Source: Botryococcus braunii (Eukaryota > Chlorophyta > Trebouxiophyceae). Taken from it: a stretch of 10,000 bases of DNA. The stretch spans positions 1 through 10,000 of the forward strand of contig KV908531.1 in NCBI GenBank assembly GCA_002005505.1, written 5' to 3'. The notes under the pieces are model-generated. The model did not search any database and had not been told where the DNA came from. It saw nothing but the letters and a program-made list of their open reading frames with translations. Positions 1 to 6,669 of this stretch are shown here, piece by piece. Position 1 is the first letter of the stretch, and every line of letters begins with the position of its first letter. The position numbers were made by a program, and so were the translations under genes.

Positions 1-480
1 TCGAATGGCTTTCATGACCCGATCAACGCAAATGACGTCCGTAGGACTACTCAGAGTCTAGAACGAACACTAAGGTAGCAGTAGGTGCCTAAGATGGTCC
101 GGATACAACACCATTTGGACTTACTTGCCCGAATCTACCCGTTAGCACCTTAACCAGTGTCCAAATCATCCGAATCAGTCCGTAAACAACCCTATAAACA
201 CTAAGATAGGGTTTACAGGTACCACGTACCTCAATATATATCTCATGAGTGACATCTGACTCAGGTCAGTGACCATTATGTTTGCACCACGTGACTGGCC
301 AGTCACGTCACTTCACAAATACACACAATCACAGTGGGAATTTTCCAACTTAGAAATTCTCCACTGAGCCCCAAGGGGGCCCATTTTACAACAGTACCCA
401 GAGGCTTGAACGGCGTTAAAGGATCCTCGAAAGGTCTCCTGTGAGGCCCACGAGCGCCTGGTGGTACCTACAAGGTTCGG
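1..480. other. Intergenic sequence, no gene seen
   Basis: No reading frame of useful length or recognisable protein is present on either strand. The base composition is balanced, without tandem repeats. The only structured element I see is the 20-bp palindrome at 289-308, listed separately. A run of short GTGAC/GTCAC-type motifs surrounds it (about 245-310). I see nothing else that can be assigned. Confidence 0.6.
288..308. promoter_or_regulatory. 20-bp perfect palindrome containing a G-box
   Basis: Positions 289-308 read ACGTGACTGGCCAGTCACGT, which equals its own reverse complement. Its left end completes a CACGTG hexamer at 288-293, the G-box core bound by plant bZIP and bHLH factors. The right end carries the TCACGT half. 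What is seen is the symmetry and the hexamer. That it is a transcription-factor site is inference, since no gene is identified nearby. Confidence 0.35.
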
Positions 481-484
481 CAAG

Positions 485-504
485 GTATCATAATATTATG
501 ATAC
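485..504. repeat. 20-bp perfect AT-rich palindrome
   Basis: Positions 485-504 read GTATCATAATATTATGATAC, a perfect inverted repeat without spacer. It lies just upstream of the much larger palindrome at 537-648. Its right half starts the first copy of a 28-bp direct repeat, so it appears to belong to the same foldback locus. Confidence 0.7.
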
Positions 505-556
505 AATTAAACAATCAAGTAACAAACAATTATGATTCAATTAAACAATTAAGAAA
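495..556. repeat. Direct repeat of 28 bp, offset 34 bp
   Basis: Positions 495-522 and 529-556 match at 25 of 28 bases (differences at 503/537, 516/550 and 520/554). The second copy runs into the left arm of the 112-bp palindrome. At position 520 the first copy carries the T expected from the right palindrome arm, whereas the left arm has A at 554. The repeat therefore records part of the history of the palindrome. Confidence 0.65.
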
Positions 557-648
557 TCAATGAGCAATCGAAGTCACTCTATTAATGATATTAATATCAT
601 TAATAGAGTGACTTCGATTGCTCATTGATTACTTAATTGTTTAATTGA
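537..648. repeat. 112-bp near-perfect palindrome (foldback element)
   Basis: Left arm 537-592 and right arm 593-648 are reverse complements over 56 bp, with a single mismatch (554 A against 631 A) and no spacer. The centre is ATATTAATAT at 588-597. The sequence could extrude a cruciform or, if transcribed, form a long hairpin. It might be a minimal foldback or MITE-type element, or the product of replication template switching. No target-site duplication is visible at the ends (529-536 differs from 649-656), so a transposon origin is not supported directly. Confidence 0.85.
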
Positions 649-654
649 CTTCCG

Positions 655-1440
655 CTGGTGTTACAGCTCAGGCTCGGAGTGCTGCGAAGGGTACCACTCC
701 GCCAAATAAATAAGTACAATCGATTTTTCAACCGCGGATTGTACCCCTTGAAAGGCGTTGCCCGGACCTGGCAGTACCATCACGTGTAGTCCACGTGGGC
801 TACTTCAGTCCAAAAGCTTAGCTCGATGCCCCGATGAAATCTCTCGCCTTAGGCACATGTGCCCATACAGGAGTGGTGAAGACGCAAGCCGCAGAGAAGG
901 GTAGCCCAACTACAACCGGTCAGTCTTGGGTCCGCTTGCATTTACTTTGAAATTAAAAGTAAGCAAAGTCTTTGTGTGGGAGTGGAGGAAACGTTCGTGG
1001 AGGGGGATGGTGGGGTACCGGATGTTGGCTCCGTTGTAGCAGTTCCAAGGTTAAGTTGCGAATCACGGCTTTTCAGCACTTTTCGGTTCCACATTTGGAG
1101 CTACAGTTTAGTAAGTATGCATTTTCAATGTGGTGAGCTGGCTTTATTTGAGGCTTCACTCCTTGTTAGAGGCGAGGTTGGGCACACGGGCCCGGCAATG
1201 CTATTTGTCTGATGGGGGACCGGGCTTAAAGCATGTGGGTTCGAGCGTGCCTAAGTGAAGGAACTCAGATTTTGGGGGACTTTGGTTGCTTGCGCAATAC
1301 TACGTTCAGTAGTTAAAACCAGCAAAGTTCCAGTTTGTGCAACGAAAATATACTTAGGGACTATTTAACGCTTTTGGCAAAGGGGGACACTGCCTTATGA
1401 GTCTGCGGACCAGCTGCAAACCCATTGTACTTATTTGGGG
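655..1440. other. Intergenic sequence, no gene seen
   Basis: The short open frames here (for example 976-1212 on the + strand) give compositions without domain, signal-peptide or repeat character, and I do not consider them genes. Apart from the paired G-boxes at 781-803 I see no repeat or RNA structure worth annotating. Confidence 0.55.
781..803. promoter_or_regulatory. Pair of G-box (CACGTG) motifs
   Basis: CACGTG occurs at 781-786 and again at 792-797, 11 bp apart start to start (about one helical turn). The second copy is the centre of an 18-bp inverted repeat at 786-803 with a single mismatched pair. Closely paired G-boxes occur in plant promoters. Here no downstream gene is recognised, so the regulatory role is a guess. 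Confidence 0.3.
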
Positions 1441-1610
1441 GAGTGGTACCCACATCGGCGAGAGAAAAGCGCGGGAAAGGTTCCGGCCGCGCTTCAGCCT
1501 GCTTTGCGAGACGGAAGCATGTGGGGGCCAGCGGCTCCCACAGGGCCGGAAGGGTATCGGAGAGGTCCGCAAAGACCGGAAAAAAGCGCGGGAAGATCTT
1601 ACGGGTCTAA
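1440..1610. other. GC-richer patch with several hairpins and a repeated 13-mer
   Basis: This patch is richer in G+C than its flanks. AAAAGCGCGGGAA occurs twice, at 1465-1477 and 1582-1594. The first copy forms an 8-bp stem (1467-1474 with 1487-1494). A second hairpin pairs 1521-1529 with 1533-1541 (9 bp including one G-U, 3-nt loop). A wider stem pairs 1502-1508 with 1568-1574. Overlapping open frames cross the region in three + frames (the longest, 1397-1777, 126 codons), but no frame gives a recognisable protein. It may be a fragment of an old repeat, an RNA-forming sequence or a decayed exon; I cannot decide. Confidence 0.3.
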
Positions 1611-2130
1611 GGACTGCAAGACAACAGCCGATCGCAACGAAACGTCATTTTCTATTCAGAAAAGCCATGCACCATGCTGAGTACCTATCCCTGACATTCT
1701 TACTTTTCAATCTGGCACCTGTCACACGAAGCGCACAGAGAGGTGCTTGGAGGAGGACCGGCAAGGTGAACTGGTAATACACATCATGATGCATATCCTC
1801 TCTTTTAGCCATGTTTAAATCATATATATCAACTTAAGTTGTAAATTATGTTGAATTTTTGCGAAAGTTTCTGTGAAATGACGCCGACGCTTGAAGTGAC
1901 GGTCATGCATACCTACGGCGCGTTTGGCCATCCAATATTCATTTGACTTCTGCGGATTGCGATATTAGTTTTTTACTATTAGTAACAATTCAATCTTCAT
2001 ATTCCAGATTCGCACCCTTCTCTGTGTTTTTCCCCTTAAATTTTGCGTGGAATATTCGGGGGAGACAACAATCCGTAACGAAAAAACCTGAAATTCTCCT
2101 GCAAGGACTTTATTCTCATGAAATTTTCTT
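1611..2130. other. AT-rich intergenic sequence, no gene seen
   Basis: No convincing coding region. The open frame at 1943-2155 has no recognisable motif and runs through the hairpin at 2131-2160. No tandem repeat is visible. Confidence 0.55.
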
Positions 2131-2160
2131 GTGGTCTACCCAAATTTCTGGGTAGACCAC
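2131..2160. repeat. Hairpin with perfect 12-bp stem
   Basis: GTGGTCTACCCA (2131-2142) pairs perfectly with TGGGTAGACCAC (2149-2160) across a 6-nt loop. The 8-mer GGTGGTCT follows at once (2161-2168), echoing the start of the stem, and the tetranucleotide CTGA followed by T lies at 2167-2171. A subterminal hairpin followed by CTRR and T is the 3' end pattern of Helitrons, but the pattern is short and no 5' end or Rep/helicase gene is seen. The hairpin itself is certain; its origin is not. Confidence 0.75.
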
Positions 2161-2170
2161 GGTGGTCTGA

Positions 2171-3030
2171 TATTCTTCCACTTCTGCAGATCAGATCCTT
2201 CCTGTTCCAGGAGGCTTTCAGATAAGGGGATAGGCGAGGTTGCCAAGTCTGTGCGATCTCAGAAATAACAGTGCCCTGATGTCAGTTAAAGTGCAGAGGG
2301 TGAATCTGTAGAGAAACTATCTTGGTAACTAACTGCACTTTCACAGACCTTACGACGATATCTTGACCATTGACCAGAACCAGCATCATACACCTACACA
2401 TTGGTATGACAGCTGGACACAGTCCTCCAGAGAAAAATCTTGACATGTACATGTGACAATATGACAGGCTGCATGCTTGCCCATGTATGTATGCATATGT
2501 CAGGTGACAGGTTGTACCCAGGGTGCTTTCAGCTTTTCTGATCCGTTCCGTTGGCCTGATGATGATGTAGCCTTCCCTACAACCCATATGAGGCGACTCC
2601 ATGCCTTTCGCACTACACAGGACTTGAACCATTTTGAAGCAAAGGCTTTAGCGTTCCTGTTCAAGCCGGAGCTTAAAGAAGTCTGAGCTCTGAGCTTGCG
2701 GTCAGATTAAGGGAGACAGATGTGTATATGCTGGTGCAGATGAAGCCGCAAGAGCCTAATCAGGTGGCAAGGCACCATCTCCTGAAGCAGACGTGGTGCT
2801 TTGCAGCGAGTATGTAGGGCACCGTAGTGTACATGCATGTACATTTGAGAGGGATTCTCTACATGCCAGCGCAAGGCCAACGCTCAGAAACACTGCTTCT
2901 GCAGGTGCGGAAACTGTGGCAGTCACTGACCATTGTAGAACAGCTGGGAACCGTGTATGGTTTCTGGTCAGAGCCATGACCGCAGCTTGATTACATTAGT
3001 TGCAATGATCACTGATACTTAGGTACCTAC
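2171..3030. other. Intergenic sequence, no gene seen
   Basis: I find no reading frame with recognisable coding character. Two short palindromes stand out, ACATGTACATGT at 2443-2454 and TGTACATGCATGTACA at 2828-2843, both made of the same GTAC/CATG units. These are listed only as structure; no function can be assigned. Confidence 0.5.
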
Positions 3031-3033
3031 CTA

Positions 3034-3391
<358 letters not shown>

Positions 3392-4059
3392 GCAATCCCC
3401 CTTCTCGTCTCGCTCCATCCCTCTCCATCTCCCCCACCCCCCATTTTCTACCCTCCTTTGTCCCACCCCCTGTGCCCGCGCAGTCATTTTCTTCCTTTTT
3501 TATGATACATCAAGCCGATAGTTTCCTACCAGGTGCCGCGCATATGCTCCAATCCTGCCATTTTCGGAGTTGGTGTTCGAGTCTATGCACACTCTCACGT
3601 TCAGTCAAGTCAGGCCGGCACGTGTCCTTGTCCCTTGCGCGCTCTAGGTTATGAGAAAGCTCTCCCTCATCCCAAGCGTTCTCCCTCTGCTCTTCCTTCT
3701 TCTGAAAACATCTCCACGGTCGTAAGGGGGCCATGGGGATTGACAGAGGACAAGGGCGATGCACAGGAAGACATACAAGCAGTCATGTATATTCAACTCT
3801 GCTGATGGCCCTTCGCAGGCGAGTACGATAATAAAAGTACTGTAACATAACTTTAGGTCCAATCAGGTGGCACGGCTGCACCTTCTGAACTATGCATTCC
3901 GTTTTGTAGGCAATATCCACGGGAGGCACTGCTACATACAGCATTAGCGGCGGTACGGGGCTCCCAGTAATGCCTGCAAACAGCCAATTGTCAGATGCTG
4001 CCTTCTTGCCATTACACCAAGTGCAGTAAGTCACTGACCAGTAGTCGGAATGCTGCTCC
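3392..4059. other. Intergenic sequence, no gene seen
   Basis: After a C-rich transition (to about 3475) the sequence is unique. Open frames on both strands are short (60-134 codons) and carry no recognisable domain. An AATAAA hexamer at 3830-3835 could be a polyadenylation signal by chance; no gene upstream of it supports that. Confidence 0.5.
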
Positions 4060-4141
4060 CTCGATGAACAGGTCTGTGAACAGCTCGATGAACAGGTCTG
4101 TGAACAGCTCGATGAACAGGTCTGTGAACAGCTCGATGAAC
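4060..4141. repeat. 24-bp tandem repeat, about 3.4 copies
   Basis: The unit CTCGATGAACAGGTCTGTGAACAG-like segment begins at 4060, 4084 and 4108, with a partial fourth copy at 4132-4141. The three full copies are identical. Each unit is itself two related 12-bp halves (9 of 12 positions shared), so the array grew from a 12-mer. As 24 is divisible by three, open frames run through it on both strands (Ser/Asn/Met/Arg/Val repeats on the + strand, Ser/Cys/Gln/Thr on the minus strand), but neither is a recognisable protein. Confidence 0.9.
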
Positions 4142-4438
4142 CTGCTCCTCGTGCTTCAGGCTGTAACCACGATTTGAGAGCACACAAAGCCGCTGGGTAC
4201 GCCCGCCCCCTCCCCCCACTCTCTGTCTACCCCTCCTTCCGTCTCCCCTTTTCCCTCTGTCTCACTCACCACGCCCCCCCCCCCCCCCCCGTTTCTGCGT
4301 TCTTTTGGCTTTTTAACACTGCTGTGCACAATGTCATGAGAGCCTCATCAGGTTCCTGCCAGAGGCTTACGCCTCCTTCTGGGAGGTGGTGTGTCCCACC
4401 CATGCACACTTTTACATTGACACACTTATAAGGCCCTC
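4142..4438. other. Pyrimidine-rich spacer with a C17 run
   Basis: 4200-4290 is strongly pyrimidine-rich and ends in 17 consecutive C at 4274-4290. The rest is unique sequence without a recognisable gene. It separates the 24-bp and 48-bp arrays. Confidence 0.5.
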
Positions 4439-5105
4439 TTGACCAGCTTTCCCTTGAGTAAAGTGAAACTCACTACTCATCCCAACCTTGACCAGCTTTC
4501 CCTCGAGTGAAGTAAAATTACTACTCATCTCAACCATGACCAGGTTCCCTTGAGTAAAGTGAAACTTACTACTCATCCCAACCTTGACCAGGTTTCCCTT
4601 GAGCAAAGTGAAACTTACTACTCATCCCAACCTTGACCAGCTTTCCCTTGAGTAAAGTAAACTTACTACTCATCCCGACCTTGACCAGCTTTCCCTTGAG
4701 TAAAGTAAACTTACTACTCATCCCGACCTTGACCAGCTTTCCCTTGAATAAAGCAAACATACTATTCATCCCAACCTTGACCAGCTTTCCGTTGAGTAAA
4801 GTGAACTTACTACTCATCCCAACCTTGACAAGGTTTCTGTTGAGTAAAGTAAACTTTCTACTCATCCCAACCTTGACCAGGTTTCCCTTGAGTGAAGTAC
4901 ACTTACTACTCATCCCAACCTTGACCAGCTTTCCCTTGAGTAAAGTAGATTTACTACTCGTCTTAACCTTGACCAGCTTTCCCATGAGTAAAGTGAACAT
5001 ACTACCCATCCCAACCTTGACCAGCTTGCCCTTGAGTAAGTTTACTACTCATCTCAACCTTGACCAGCTTTCCCTTAAGTGAAGTCAATAACTACTCATC
5101 CTCCC
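4439..5105. repeat. 48-bp minisatellite, 14 copies
   Basis: Units start with TTGACCAG or a close variant at 4439, 4488, 4536, 4584, 4633, 4681, 4729, 4777, 4825, 4873, 4921, 4969, 5017 and 5060. Spacing is 48 bp, with 49 bp at two places (an extra A in the GTGAAAC segment) and 43 bp before the last copy. Units differ from each other by a few substitutions. Because 48 is a multiple of three, both strands stay open: the minus strand would encode a 16-residue repeat containing LVKVGMSSKFTLL, and the + strand one containing LTSFPLSKVNLLLIPT. The 49- and 43-bp units shift the frame, and neither peptide resembles a known family, so I treat it as non-coding satellite DNA. Confidence 0.93.
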
Positions 5106-5454
5106 TCAACCTCGTCCTTTCCTTTCCACAATGGAACACCTTAAGCGCTCATATGAGCTTCGCCTGAATTTCCTGTACAGCCTCAAGCCTCACCCCCCCT
5201 CCCCCCCCCGCCCCAAGGTGAGGATGACTCTACATCATGTGCTCTCCCCGGTGATCGCACCTTCATGGTCCCAAACATGCTGTCCTTATGCAGCTGCATA
5301 AATGAGTGGCTTTCCATAACCCAACACTGACGTTCCCTATTGCCCTGCCTGTACTGTGGTAGTCCCTTTTTTCCATCATGGTTTTGCTGTTCTCGCGTCA
5401 CCAGATGCTTACTTTTGTTTCCTGTTAAGGTTCCTTTTGGCCCCACGGGCTGGC
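5106..5454. other. Spacer between minisatellites, no gene seen
   Basis: Unique sequence with a short C-rich patch at 5191-5214. An open frame on the minus strand (5183-5446, 87 codons) crosses the C-rich patch and has no recognisable motif. I see no promoter or RNA gene. Confidence 0.5.
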
Positions 5455-5835
5455 TTTACTTCCCATTGTGGGGTCTGGCTGTCCCCAGGAGTTTAGTTTC
5501 CTTCCCTTGATGAGGGACTTGTTGTTCCCAGGGGCCTAATTTCCTTCTCATGCGGTGGGTCTTCTTGTCCTTAGGGGCTTATTTCCCTTCTCTTGCTGTG
5601 GGTTTTGTTGTCTCAGGAACTTTCGTTTCCTTCCCTTGATGAGGGACTTCTTGTCCCCAGGGCCCTAATTTCTTTCTCATGCCATGGGTCTTCTTGTCCT
5701 CATGTGGGCAGCGTTTACCCTTCCCTTTCTATGGGTGCTTGGTATCCCCAGGGGCTTACTTTCCTTTCCCCCTGTGAGTCTTGGTGTCCTCAGGGGCATA
5801 TCTTCCTTCCCTGCTCTTGTTCCAGGAAAATCCAT
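5455..5835. repeat. Degenerate 43-bp tandem repeat with 129-bp higher-order period
   Basis: Units beginning with TTTCCTT-like sequence and ending near CCCAGGGGCTTA occur at about 5455, 5497, 5540, 5582, 5626, 5669, 5714, 5760 and 5801 (spacing 41-46 bp). The unit at 5497 matches the unit at 5626 at 40 of 43 bases, and the one at 5540 closely matches the start of the one at 5669, so three units form a 129-bp higher-order repeat that was duplicated later than the single units. Open frames on both strands reflect the repeat, not coding. Confidence 0.8.
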
Positions 5836-6051
5836 GTCGGTCGCCCTTTGGGATTGTTTGATGCCAGGAGCTCTAGTCCCCCCTATAAGTTCTTGTCCCT
5901 GCTTTCTTTCTGAAATAAAAACGAAAGTCATCTAGCCGGTTTTTACGGGGGCCATAACCAGCTTCCTTTGTCTTTCACTCCCTGTGGGGTTTGGTATTAG
6001 AGCCATCAGCAGGACCCTGATTGTGATGCCCCTCAAATCCAGTGTCCTGAC
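5836..6051. other. Spacer before the 31-bp array
   Basis: Short unique stretch between two tandem arrays. An AATAAA hexamer lies at 5914-5919, without a recognisable transcript upstream. No gene seen. Confidence 0.45.
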
Positions 6052-6585
6052 ATTAGTCACACCCTTTAAAAGTGTGTTTCAATTTTATCACAACCTAGAT
6101 CCAGCATCTAGAATTAGTCACGAACCCAGGGCCAGAAACTAGCGATACACACAGCCCAGGTCCGAATGCCGATGTTCGAATTAGTCATAACCCAGGTCCA
6201 GCATGCTAGAATTAGTCATAGCCTAGGCCCAGCATGCTAAATTAGTCAAGGCCTAGGTCCAGCATGCTTAAATTTGTCATAGCCTAGGTCCAGCATGCTA
6301 GCATTAGTCATAGCCTAGGTCCAGCACGCTTGAACTGGTCAAAGCCTCGGTTTTGCAGCATAAAATTAGTCACAGCCTAAGTCCAACACCTCAGCATTGA
6401 TTACAGCCCTAGGTCCACGGTCCCAGCATTAGCCACAGCCCTAAATCCGGCAGCCTGACATTAGTCACAACCCAGGGGCCAGTATCCCAGCATTAGTCAC
6501 AAGCCTAGGTGCAGCATCCCAACATTAGTCACAACCCAGACGCCAGCATCCCAGCATTAGCCACAAGTCCCCTTAGCCAGCGTAC
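6052..6585. repeat. 31-bp minisatellite, about 17 degenerate copies
   Basis: The anchor ATTAGTCA, or a near variant, recurs at 6052, 6082, 6113, about 6143, 6180, 6211, 6241, 6272, 6303, 6334, 6365, 6396, 6428, 6460, 6492, 6523 and 6555. Most intervals are 30-32 bp. The core unit reads roughly ATTAGTCATAGCCTAGGT followed by CCAGCATGCTAG. The central copies (6211-6330) are the most alike, and those at both ends are more decayed, as expected when amplification acts on the middle of an array. There are no unique spacers, so it is not a CRISPR. It ends about 85 bp before the start codon of the LRR-PGG gene and so occupies its promoter side. Confidence 0.88.
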
Positions 6586-6669
6586 TTGCATAAGAGCAGA
6601 GGGCATGTTTCCAATCGGGCGCTGTGCTGAGTCTGTGGCGTTGCACTTATACAGGCTCGCTGAGCGCCA
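6586..6669 (+). promoter_or_regulatory. Putative 5' leader of the LRR-PGG gene
   Basis: This is the only non-repetitive sequence between the 31-bp array and the start codon. There is no clear TATA box. An in-frame TGA at 6661-6663 closes the frame 6 bp before the ATG at 6670, so the frame cannot extend upstream without splicing. A CAG at 6652-6654 after TTGCACTTATA could act as a 3' splice site, which leaves open that an upstream exon exists outside the visible frame. The ATG context (pyrimidine at -3, T at +4) is weak. Confidence 0.3.

Noticed and set aside
1211..1255. tRNA-like T-loop motif (GGTTCGAGC)
   Set aside because: The flanking bases do not form a 5-bp T stem, and no acceptor stem or anticodon arm can be placed around it.
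1397..1777. 126-codon + strand open frame
   Set aside because: Overlaps other open frames of similar length in both remaining frames, basic composition without domain, and passes through hairpins; not distinguishable from chance.
2477..2686. 69-codon + strand open frame as an exon
   Set aside because: No recognisable motif and no clear splice sites or neighbouring exons to support it.
3830..3835. AATAAA as a polyadenylation signal (also at 5914-5919)
   Set aside because: No transcript or gene can be recognised upstream of either site; hexamers of this kind occur by chance.
4439..6585. Regularly spaced repeats resembling a CRISPR array
   Set aside because: The repeats are head-to-tail without unique spacers, units are degenerate and the context is eukaryotic; these are minisatellites.
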